Shown here: positions 56,906 to 64,000 of the stretch, piece by piece
How the letters are laid out: each line of letters opens with the position of its first letter
How positions within the stretch are numbered: the first letter of the stretch is position 1
NCBI GenBank assembly: GCA_016742075.1
Contig: JACVCL010000001.1
Coordinates: forward strand, 62,001-126,000
Source of the DNA: Phycisphaerales bacterium
Lineage (GTDB): Bacteria > Planctomycetota > Phycisphaerae > Phycisphaerales > UBA1924
Reading direction: 5' to 3'
Length of the DNA: 64,000 nucleotides
Program-made: the position numbers and the translations under genes
The notes under the pieces: model-generated
What the model saw: the letters and a program-made list of their open reading frames with translations, nothing else
Databases searched by the model: none
What the model was told of the DNA's origin: nothing

Positions 56906-58506
56906 CGCATCGTCTCCTGACCGGCGGCCCCGCCGGACATCGCCCGGGCCCCGTCGCGCCCGGCGGCCCGCGCCTCCATCGCGCGGCGGGCGTGCACGCG
57001 GTCGTCGAAGTCGCGCCGAACGATTCCGCCGCGGCCGTCGGGGAGAAGCTGGTAAGTCTCGTGCCCCTTGCCCGCGATGACGACGACATCGCCCGGGTCG
57101 GCGTCGTTCACGGCCCGCTCGATGGCGCGGTCGCGCTCGATATCGACGTGCATGCGCGGGCGTGCCTCCCCGGGGACCCCCTCGATCACCTGCTTCACGA
57201 TCGAGGCCGGGTCCTCGGTGCGCGGGTTGTCGCTGGTGACAATGAAAGAGTCGGCGAGCTCGGCCGCGACGCGGCCCATGCGCGGCCGCTTCGTGCGGTC
57301 CCGGTCGCCGCCGCAGCCGAAGACCACCCGCAGCCGACCGCCCGTCGATCGCACGATCGGGCGCACGGCCGAGAGCACATTGACCAAGGCATCATCGGTG
57401 TGGGCGTAATCGACGAACACCGCGTAGTCGTCGCGGGCGCCCGGGCGCGTCACGCGCTCGAGACGGCCGGGCGGGGCCTCGATGGCCGGGATGGCCGCGG
57501 CGATGGCGTCGCGCGGCACCCCGGCGGTGTGGGCTACCGCGATGGCCTGGAGCAGGTTCATCAGGTTGTGGCGGCCGACGAGCGGCACCGTGCACGCGAT
57601 CTCGCCCCACGGCCCGGCGAAGCGGGCCGCCGTTCCTTCGATGCTCATCTCGCCGCCGACGGCCCGGCAGTCGAGCCCTGTTGCCCGATCGGCCCCGTCG
57701 CCCACACCGCACCGCAGAACGCGGGCGCGGCAATCGCGGATCATGCGGGCGCACCACGGGTCCTCCGCGTTGACGACGGCCGTGGCGTCGGGCGCGAGCA
57801 TCTCGAAGAGCCGGGCCTTGGCCGCGGCGTAGTTCTCCATCGTCCCGTGGTAGTCGAGATGGTCGCCGGTGAGGTTCGTGAACACGGCACAGCGGTACGA
57901 GAGACCCGCCACCCGACGCTGGTCGAGCGAGTGGCTCGACGTCTCCATCGCGGCGGCGCGGCAGCCGGACTCGAGCATGCGCGCCAGCGTCTGGCTGATT
58001 TCCGTCGCCGGCGGGGTCGTCATGACCGCCTCGGCCACCTCGGTGCCGTCGTCGATCCAGACGGTCCCGATGAGGCCGCACCGCACGCCCGCGGCGTTAA
58101 GCAGCTTCCACGTCACGTGCGCGATCGTGGTCTTGCCGTTGGTGCCCGTGACACCCATCAGGAACATGCGCCGCGACGGGCTGCCGAAGAACCGCTCGGC
58201 CGCCCGGGCCGCCGAGCCGGCGACATCGGCGGAGATGGCGACCGCCGGGCGGGCGGGGAGGCCCGCCAGCAGCGCCGGGTCGATCGGCGAGTCGGTGAGC
58301 ACGGCGACGGCACCGGCCCGCACCGCGTCGGCGATGAACCGGTGCCCATCGGTCTTCGTGCCCTTCCTTGCGACGAAGAGAGAGCCGGGCATCGCGGTGC
58401 GGCTGTCCTCGGTGATGTCGCAGATCCGGACGCCGCGGTCGGCGACGCTCTCGAGGGCCGCGTCCAGGCCGTTCAGCAGTTCGTCGAGGTTCATGCTCGC
58501 TCTCAT
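56902..58506 (-). CDS. murE: UDP-N-acetylmuramoyl-tripeptide synthetase (meso-DAP type by DNPR motif)
   Basis: MGVTGTNGKTTIAHVTWKLL, ETSSHSLDQRRVAG, TNLTGDHLDYHGTMENYAAAK, TSDNPRTEDP, GKGHETYQ; murE stop overlaps murF start region. Confidence 0.94.
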   Translation of the reverse strand: MRASMNLDELLNGLDAALESVADRGVRICDITEDSRTAMPGSLFVARKGTKTDGHRFIADAVRAGAVAVLTDSPIDPALLAGLPARPAVAISADVAGSAARAAERFFGSPSRRMFLMGVTGTNGKTTIAHVTWKLLNAAGVRCGLIGTVWIDDGTEVAEAVMTTPPATEISQTLARMLESGCRAAAMETSSHSLDQRRVAGLSYRCAVFTNLTGDHLDYHGTMENYAAAKARLFEMLAPDATAVVNAEDPWCARMIRDCRARVLRCGVGDGADRATGLDCRAVGGEMSIEGTAARFAGPWGEIACTVPLVGRHNLMNLLQAIAVAHTAGVPRDAIAAAIPAIEAPPGRLERVTRPGARDDYAVFVDYAHTDDALVNVLSAVRPIVRSTGGRLRVVFGCGGDRDRTKRPRMGRVAAELADSFIVTSDNPRTEDPASIVKQVIEGVPGEARPRMHVDIERDRAIERAVNDADPGDVVVIAGKGHETYQLLPDGRGGIVRRDFDDRVHARRAMEARAAGRDGARAMSGGAAGQETMR

Positions 58507-58603
58507 CACGCCGGTCACACCGCCCGCCGCGGGAGGTCTCCCGTCCGGTGCCGTTCGGACGCCCAGTTTACCCCACCGATCCAGCCCGCCCGGCCGGGAC
58601 ACG

Positions 58604-59731
58604 TCAGGGCAGGATGAGCATCGCGTCGCCGTAGCTGTAAAACCGGTACCCCTCGCCGACGGCCAGGCGGTAGAGCTCGATCAGGCGGGGCACGCCACCA
58701 TCGAAAAGGGCCCCCACCATCGCCAGAAGCGTCGAGCGCGGCAGGTGGAAATTCGTGATCAGACCCTGCGTCTGCCTGTAGCGGAACCCCGGGGTGATGA
58801 ACAGCCGCGTGGCCGTCTGGAAGCCGGTCTCGGCCAGGCCGGTGTCGAGCTCCCAGCCTTCCGGGAGGCTCTCCATGGCCCGCACGCTCGTGGTACCGAC
58901 GCACACCAGCCGGCCGCCCCTGCGGCGGGTGGCCTGAACCTCGGCGAGGGCGGCCCCGGGCACATCCACCCACTCCTCGTGCATGTCATGGGCCTCGACG
59001 GTGGCCGCGTCGATCGGCTTAAAAGTTCCCACACCCACGTGCAGCACGACGTCCGCCCGTCGAACCCCGGCGCCGGCGACGGTGTCGAGCAGGCCGGGGG
59101 TGAAGTGCAGACCCGCGGTCGGGGCCGCGACGCTGCCGGCCTTCGCGCGGTCGGCGTACACGCACTGGTACCACTCCCGGTCCTGGTCCTCGTCCGGCCG
59201 TCCCTGGTGGTCCTTCCGGGCCTTGAGGATGTACGGCGGGAGCGGCGTGGCCCCGACCGCCGCGAGCACGTCGGCCTCCGACGCCGTACAGCCCGCCCAC
59301 GAGTCACCCACACGCCGGTGGAGCCGAACCCGCCAGGAGTCCTCGTCACGCTCGAGCAGTTCCAGAGCGAACCCACCGCCACTGCCCTGCGGGGTCCGCA
59401 GCTCGACGAGCGTGCGGGGCCGCAGTCGGTTGCTGGCCCTCAAGAGCACCACCCAGACGCCGGGAGAGACGGCACGCACGAACAGCCCATCGATCCTGCC
59501 GCCGGTATCAGCCCGCACCCCCGAGAGACGAGCCGGAAGAACCGCGGAGGTGTTGAATACCAGGGTATCGCCGGCGCGCAGGTAGCCGGGGAGGTCGCGG
59601 AACACACGGTGCTCCACCCGACCGGGATCGGACCGCCAGACCACCATCAGCCGGCACGCATCGCGCGGCTCGGCCGGACGTGTGGCGATGAGGGACTCGG
59701 GCAGGTCGTAGTCGAGTTCGCTGGTGAGCAC
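58604..59731 (-). CDS. queA: S-adenosylmethionine:tRNA ribosyltransferase-isomerase
   Basis: FDYDLPESLIATRP-type N-terminus, GDTLVFNTSAVLPARL, PTAGLHFTPGLLD, TSVRAMESLPEG, YGDAMLIL. Confidence 0.95.
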   Translation of the reverse strand: MLTSELDYDLPESLIATRPAEPRDACRLMVVWRSDPGRVEHRVFRDLPGYLRAGDTLVFNTSAVLPARLSGVRADTGGRIDGLFVRAVSPGVWVVLLRASNRLRPRTLVELRTPQGSGGGFALELLERDEDSWRVRLHRRVGDSWAGCTASEADVLAAVGATPLPPYILKARKDHQGRPDEDQDREWYQCVYADRAKAGSVAAPTAGLHFTPGLLDTVAGAGVRRADVVLHVGVGTFKPIDAATVEAHDMHEEWVDVPGAALAEVQATRRRGGRLVCVGTTSVRAMESLPEGWELDTGLAETGFQTATRLFITPGFRYRQTQGLITNFHLPRSTLLAMVGALFDGGVPRLIELYRLAVGEGYRFYSYGDAMLILP

Positions 59732-59869
59732 GTTGCGTGGATCCGACGTCGACGCGCCGCGGCATCACCGAATGCTCGCCTCCCGCCCCAGGCGCACGAT
59801 GACAGGCCGCGTGAGCCGGGAGTTTATCGGCCGCAGCGGGCACGAGCGGACTGGCACGGGATTCGAACC

Positions 59870-60298
59870 GTGATCCGCGTGCGTATCGACGGACCCAACC
59901 TGCCGCCGTGGCTGCCGGCCCGCGAGGCCTGCCCGCCGCCGGCGTGCCCGCCCAAGCCGGCCGCGGCACCGGTATCGCCGACCGACGAGGAACTGGCGCG
60001 GTGCCCCACGCTGCCCGGCCTCCTCCCCTATTGGGCCCACCTGCACAAGAGCAACCGCGAGACCCCCGATGAGCGCCGCGGCGGGCCGGCATTGGCCGGA
60101 ACAGACCGCGGAGGCGGCCCTCGGAGCCACCCGTGCAGTCAAGCCCACCGGACGGGCCGCGCGAATGACACCCCCGATCGCTCGGAAGAGCTCGGAGCCG
60201 ATGAACATCGACTCGCCCGCATCTCCGCCGCGCGAACGCCGAAAACCGACATCCTGACCCGGTCGGCCACCGGTCGGTTCATCGATCTTTTGGTCTGA
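59870..60298 (+). CDS. Uncertain hypothetical ORF
   Basis: GTG start VIRVRIDGPNLPPWLPAREACPPPACPPKPAAAPVSPTDEELARCPTLPGLLPYWAHL; an antisense ORF competes. Confidence 0.35.
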   Translation: MIRVRIDGPNLPPWLPAREACPPPACPPKPAAAPVSPTDEELARCPTLPGLLPYWAHLHKSNRETPDERRGGPALAGTDRGGGPRSHPCSQAHRTGRANDTPDRSEELGADEHRLARISAARTPKTDILTRSATGRFIDLLV

Positions 60299-60316
60299 AC
60301 ATGACCCGGGTGTTGA

Positions 60317-60565
60317 TCAGGCCGTGGGCTTGCCCCACCCGCAGGAGCGGCCTTCCTCGGCGCCAGCCTTGAGCAGCCGCTCACCTTCTTCCGGGGTCAT
60401 CGTCCCCTCGGCCACATACGCCGCGATTTCCCGACGCGTCCGTTCGCGATTGCTCGAGCGAACCATCGCCGACACCGCGCTGAAGACGATCGCGACGATC
60501 GCCACGAGCAACCCGCCACCGATCGCGATCGCGGGAAGGACGATGTTCTCACCAGCGGCCATCAC
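60317..60565 (-). CDS. Small membrane protein with SHOCT-like C-terminal helix pair
   Basis: One TM helix then SNRERTRREIAAYVAEGTMTPEEGERLLKAG. Confidence 0.7.
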   Translation of the reverse strand: MMAAGENIVLPAIAIGGGLLVAIVAIVFSAVSAMVRSSNRERTRREIAAYVAEGTMTPEEGERLLKAGAEEGRSCGWGKPTA

Positions 60566-60589
60566 GAACCTCCTGGGCCAGGCACCACG

Positions 60590-60892
60590 TCAGACATTCG
60601 ATCGATTCGACCGCTTCCCCGCCGCCATCAGCCGCTCGCCCTGCTCGGGCGTCATCGACCCTTCGGCGATGTACGCGGCGATCTCCCGGCGGGTGCGCTC
60701 GCGCGACCGGGTGTTGACGATCTCCTTCACCGAACTGAGCACGATGGCGATGATCGTGATCATGCCCACCATGAGCCAGAAGAAGTTCTGGTCGATGAAG
60801 TGCAGCAGGTCAGACCGGGAGGTCGCTTCATTGGCCGCCCCGGCTGCCGTTGCGGCGATGAGTGCCGGGTACTCAGCGATGATGGTCAGCAT
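60590..60892 (-). CDS. Small membrane protein, tandem paralogue of the neighbouring gene
   Basis: One TM helix then RSRERTRREIAAYIAEGSMTPEQGERLMAAG. Confidence 0.7.
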   Translation of the reverse strand: MLTIIAEYPALIAATAAGAANEATSRSDLLHFIDQNFFWLMVGMITIIAIVLSSVKEIVNTRSRERTRREIAAYIAEGSMTPEQGERLMAAGKRSNRSNV

Positions 60893-61042
60893 GGCGGCTC
60901 TCCGGTGCGTCAACCCGGCCGCGCCGCGGCCGTTCTGGGAGATCGTTGGGAACCAATTCTTCGGGGTTTCACACTGTATTCCGCCGCCGCAGGGAACTCC
61001 CGAGCGGCACCCGGGACCCCGACCGAATCCCAATCAGCAGCC

Positions 61043-61071
61043 TTGAACACCCCGCCCGCGGCCGGTACCAT
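61043..61071 (+). promoter_or_regulatory. Promoter of tRNA-Ser
   Basis: TTGAAC-N17-TACCAT, 12 nt upstream of the mature tRNA 5' end. Confidence 0.6.
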
Positions 61072-61083
61072 CTCGGCCCCTTC

Positions 61084-61171
61084 GGAGAGATGCCTGAGCG
61101 GCTGAAAGGGCTGGTCTCGAAAACCAGTGTGGGGCTTGTCCTCACCGTGGGTTCGAATCCCACTCTCTCCG
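61084..61171 (+). tRNA. tRNA-Ser(CGA)
   Basis: GGAGAGATGCCTGAGCGGCTGAAAGGGCTGGTCTCGAAAACCAGTGTGGGGCTTGTCCTCACCGTGGGTTCGAATCCCACTCTCTCCG; long variable arm; loop CTCGAAA; CCA not encoded. Confidence 0.96.
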
Positions 61172-61401
61172 CTTCGCACCCCTTCGATTGGTGCCTGCTC
61201 CGCCGGGGTCCACACTGTCGCGAGCCCGGCTCGTCGCGGCCGACCCCGCCACCGAAGATCCGCCGCGCAATCTGGTGACGGATGCGGGTGGGGCATCGAG
61301 CCGCCTGATGCGGCCTGAGCCCGACCCGGCGGATTCGTCTCTGAGCACTCGGCGGGATCGCGCCGAGGCACAGCCGGTCCAGAACACCCCAAACTGGGCA
61401 C

Positions 61402-62028
61402 TCACGAGATCAGCAATAAGCGGAAACCGCCGCGTTCGATCGTGAACTCCAGACTGCTGAAACGCAGCCCGAGCTCGCGAGCGTTCGGCACGGTGAGCCG
61501 GAACGTGTTGCGGGCGATCGTCTCCAGATAGGTGCCGGGAGTCATCTCTCCACCGGGCAGGTTGGAGAGGGTCTCGAAGATGTCCTTGCGGTTGTCCAGC
61601 AGCCATCTGGCGACGTCGCTCTCGGGGCGACCAAGGGCCCGGTACTCCTCCTTGAGCCGATCGGACAGCACCTGCGCTTCGAGCAGGCCCATCTCGCCGT
61701 CGCGGAGCGTTTCGAAAAGGTGCACGAGCAGCTGCCGCGGCGTGTGGCAGATCAGGTGGATCGAGCCGTCGTCGAGCGTCCGTCGGAGGGGGCGTCCGTC
61801 GACCGGCTGCCCGGCCTCGCGGAGCGTGTCCATCGGCGCCACGATCCGCTCCCAGGGGTTCTCCCCGGGTCCCGATCGCTTGGGCGCTGCGGCCTGCGAC
61901 TCGCCACGTTCTCCCCCGACCGATCCGCTGATGCTCTGGAGCCCCCCGCTCACGCTGATGACCCGCCGCTCCTCGGCGCAACCGGCGACCAAGCCGCAGG
62001 CGATCAGGATGACCCGGCAGGCACGCAC
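61402..62028 (-). CDS. Putative lipoprotein, hypothetical
   Basis: VRACRVILIACGLVAGC lipobox; GTG start; adjacent to the pseudopilin gene. Confidence 0.65.
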   Translation of the reverse strand: MRACRVILIACGLVAGCAEERRVISVSGGLQSISGSVGGERGESQAAAPKRSGPGENPWERIVAPMDTLREAGQPVDGRPLRRTLDDGSIHLICHTPRQLLVHLFETLRDGEMGLLEAQVLSDRLKEEYRALGRPESDVARWLLDNRKDIFETLSNLPGGEMTPGTYLETIARNTFRLTVPNARELGLRFSSLEFTIERGGFRLLLIS

Positions 62029-62035
62029 CGCGGCG

Positions 62036-62581
62036 TCACCGCGGCTGGCCGGACGATGAGCCCCCCGAAACCGGCGTCGATGCACCCGAGGGCCGTCCGC
62101 CCGTCCCGCTGCCGGACGATCCGCCGTCGGCCCCCTGATCGCCGGACCAGTTGGCGACGTCATCGGCGTTCCCGTCCTGTCCGTCGGGACCCACCGACCA
62201 CAGGTCGTATTCGTTGCCGTGTTCGGACTGAGCCCGGTAGTTCCAAGGACGGCCCCATGGGTCGTTCGGCGAGGGCTGGGTGACGAACTTGCGCCACTTA
62301 TCCGCGGCCTGGTCGTTGTCGACGCGCAGCTTGCTCTTGTCCCAGAGCACGGTGAGGCCCTCGTCGTCCGAGGGGTACCGGTCGAAGACGAGCTTGAACT
62401 CGTCGAGGGCTTGGGACATACGGGCCAGGGCGATCTTGGCCGTCCCGGTGTCGGCCTCCTTCTTCCGGCCCATCACATTGACGGCGACGATCCCGACGAG
62501 CACGACGACGATCGCGATGGCGATCATGACCTCGATCAGGGTGAAGCCCAAGCGGACGCGTTGGATCGATCGGGTCGGCAT
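62036..62581 (-). CDS. gspG: Type II secretion major pseudopilin GspG
   Basis: RLGFTLIEVMIAIAIVVVLVGIVAVNVMGRKKEAD prepilin motif; NDPWGRPWNYR, EYDLWSVGPDGQDGNADDVANW. Confidence 0.92.
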   Translation of the reverse strand: MPTRSIQRVRLGFTLIEVMIAIAIVVVLVGIVAVNVMGRKKEADTGTAKIALARMSQALDEFKLVFDRYPSDDEGLTVLWDKSKLRVDNDQAADKWRKFVTQPSPNDPWGRPWNYRAQSEHGNEYDLWSVGPDGQDGNADDVANWSGDQGADGGSSGSGTGGRPSGASTPVSGGSSSGQPR

Positions 62582-62658
62582 GACCTTGACCTCCGTGACT
62601 GATCGAGGGGCGGAGCAGAACGTGCGACGGCCGGGAGCGCCGAACGCCCCTCGGGGAT

Positions 62659-63900
62659 TCAAGATACGCGGATTCCCCCGGTCAACTGGAGCATGGGCAG
62701 AATCAGCGCCAGGGCCACCAGGGCGATGGACAGGCCCAGAATCAGCAGCATCGCCGGCTCGATGAGCCGGATGGTGTTGGTGAGCAGGCGATCGACCCGC
62801 GCCTCCAGCGTGTCGGCGATCGTGGTGAGAACCCCCTCGAGGTTGTTGGCCGCCTCGGCCACCGACACCATCTCCAGAACATCGTCGGGAAAGAGGCCGG
62901 TCTTGCCCAGCGGGACACTCAGGGGTTGGCCCGCTCGCACCGCCTCGGCGGCGTCGGCGATCCCGGCGGAGAGACGCTGGGAGCCCGCAGCGTCTTTGGC
63001 GATGGCCAGAGCCCCGAGCACCGGCACGCCGCTGGCGAGCAGCGTCCCCAGAATGCGGCAGAACCGGGCGATGGCCAGCGCTCGCAGAAGCGGCCCGGCC
63101 ACGGGGAGACCCAGAGCGAAGTCGCTGAGCCGATCCCGGACGGACTGTCGGCGGAGCAGCACAAACAACCCGGCCGCCGCCGCGCCGGCGGCGATCGCGG
63201 CGAGAAGCCCGTAGGCGGTGACGGCCGTGCTGAGGGCGAACACCACGCGCGTCAGAGCGTTGAGCTCGAGGTCGGCGAACATCGCCTGGAAGCGCGGCAC
63301 AAAGAACACCAGGACCGCGAGCAGCAGCACCACGCCGAAGACCATGATCGCGACGGGGTAGATCAGATTCCCGACGACCTTTTGGCGCAGCTCGACCTGA
63401 CCCTCGAGAAACCGCGAGAGGCGGTGCAGGGCCTGTTCGAGAAATCCGCCTTTCTCGCCGGCGCGCACCATCGCAATGTGGACCGGGCGGAAAGTCTCCG
63501 GGCGCCTGGCCATGGAGGCGGCCAGCTCATCGCCGGTCTCGACGGCGTCGGCGAGCTCCTTGAACACCGCGGCAAGCCCCGGGGCCGAGCGGCGGTTGGC
63601 GATCACCCGGAGCGACCTCAGGAGCGGGACCCCGGCCTTCAGCAGATCGCCAATCTGGCCGTAGGCGCTCGCAAGCCGGGCGATCGGGACGCGCACCGGT
63701 CTGCGGTCGGCGCCGGCGCTGGCCGACCCTATCACTCCCGCCGGTCCACTGCCAAGGGAGAGCCGCTGCTCGGAGAGCTCGACCGGGGTCAGCCGCTGCC
63801 GCTCGAGCTCGGCGAGGACCGACCGCTGGTCCGGGGCGTTCAACGTCCCGCTGACGCGTTGCCCCGAACCGTTGACGGCGATGTAGCGGAACGACGGCAC
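62659..63900 (-). CDS. gspF: Type II secretion inner-membrane protein GspF
   Basis: Two T2SSF domains: LASAYGQIGDLLKAGVPLLRSLRVIA and RFCRILGTLLASGVPVLGALAIAKD. Confidence 0.93.
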   Translation of the reverse strand: MPSFRYIAVNGSGQRVSGTLNAPDQRSVLAELERQRLTPVELSEQRLSLGSGPAGVIGSASAGADRRPVRVPIARLASAYGQIGDLLKAGVPLLRSLRVIANRRSAPGLAAVFKELADAVETGDELAASMARRPETFRPVHIAMVRAGEKGGFLEQALHRLSRFLEGQVELRQKVVGNLIYPVAIMVFGVVLLLAVLVFFVPRFQAMFADLELNALTRVVFALSTAVTAYGLLAAIAAGAAAAGLFVLLRRQSVRDRLSDFALGLPVAGPLLRALAIARFCRILGTLLASGVPVLGALAIAKDAAGSQRLSAGIADAAEAVRAGQPLSVPLGKTGLFPDDVLEMVSVAEAANNLEGVLTTIADTLEARVDRLLTNTIRLIEPAMLLILGLSIALVALALILPMLQLTGGIRVS

Positions 63901-63949
63901 CGCCTAAGCGTATCGTCGCCCCGCCGGACGGCGAGCGGGCCGATCGCGG

Positions 63950-64000
63950 TCAGCCCGCCGGCTTGGACGCCGGAGCCTCGGCCTTCAGCAGCTCCTCGAT
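63950..64000 (-). CDS. C-terminus of a gene truncated by the window edge (likely another secretion-cluster gene)
   Basis: Minus frame ...IEELLKAEAPASKPAG followed by TGA. Confidence 0.4.
   Translation of the reverse strand: MEELLKAEAPASKPAG

Noticed and set aside
59846-59935. Candidate complete tRNA on the minus strand around the GGATTCGAACC motif
   Set aside because: Only a T-arm-like fragment is present; no matching acceptor 5' strand, D-arm or anticodon stem could be built.

Overview
The window is about 64 kb of GC-rich bacterial chromosome. Gene content points to the planctomycete (Phycisphaerae-like) lineage, an inference from protein style (dockerin-bearing secreted proteins, PEP-CTERM-like tails, divergent ThrS and SMC) rather than from a search. 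Most of it is housekeeping: RsmB-like, ispA, dxs, smc, asnB, a Trp-to-anthranilate operon (kynA-kynU-kynB), pnp/rpsO, prfB, mnmG, rlmN, uppS, cdsA, nrdR, thrS, infC, queA-murE-murF-mraY, type II secretion pseudopilin genes, and tRNA-Gly(UCC) and tRNA-Ser(CGA). I saw no CRISPR array, transposase, integrase or prophage. The most notable observations are: (1) prfB carries a +1 programmed-frameshift site whose in-frame stop is UAA (CUU UAA C) instead of UGA, with no visible upstream Shine-Dalgarno stimulator; (2) a PilZ protein with an intact c-di-GMP motif is fused to a receiver domain (Asp to Glu, Lys to Arg) and an Hpt-like domain (His to Ala), both lacking their phosphotransfer residues; (3) a secreted lysyl-oxidase-like protein keeps the copper His motif and the Lys/Tyr cofactor pair and ends in dockerin-like repeats; (4) five or six genes have a TANNNT -10-like hexamer ending exactly 6 nt before the start codon, consistent with leaderless transcription; (5) infC appears to start at AUC behind a promoter and hairpin leader; (6) thrS contains an internal patch with foreign-looking codon usage; (7) a FlgI-like protein with an apparent HEAT-like insertion sits outside any flagellar context.
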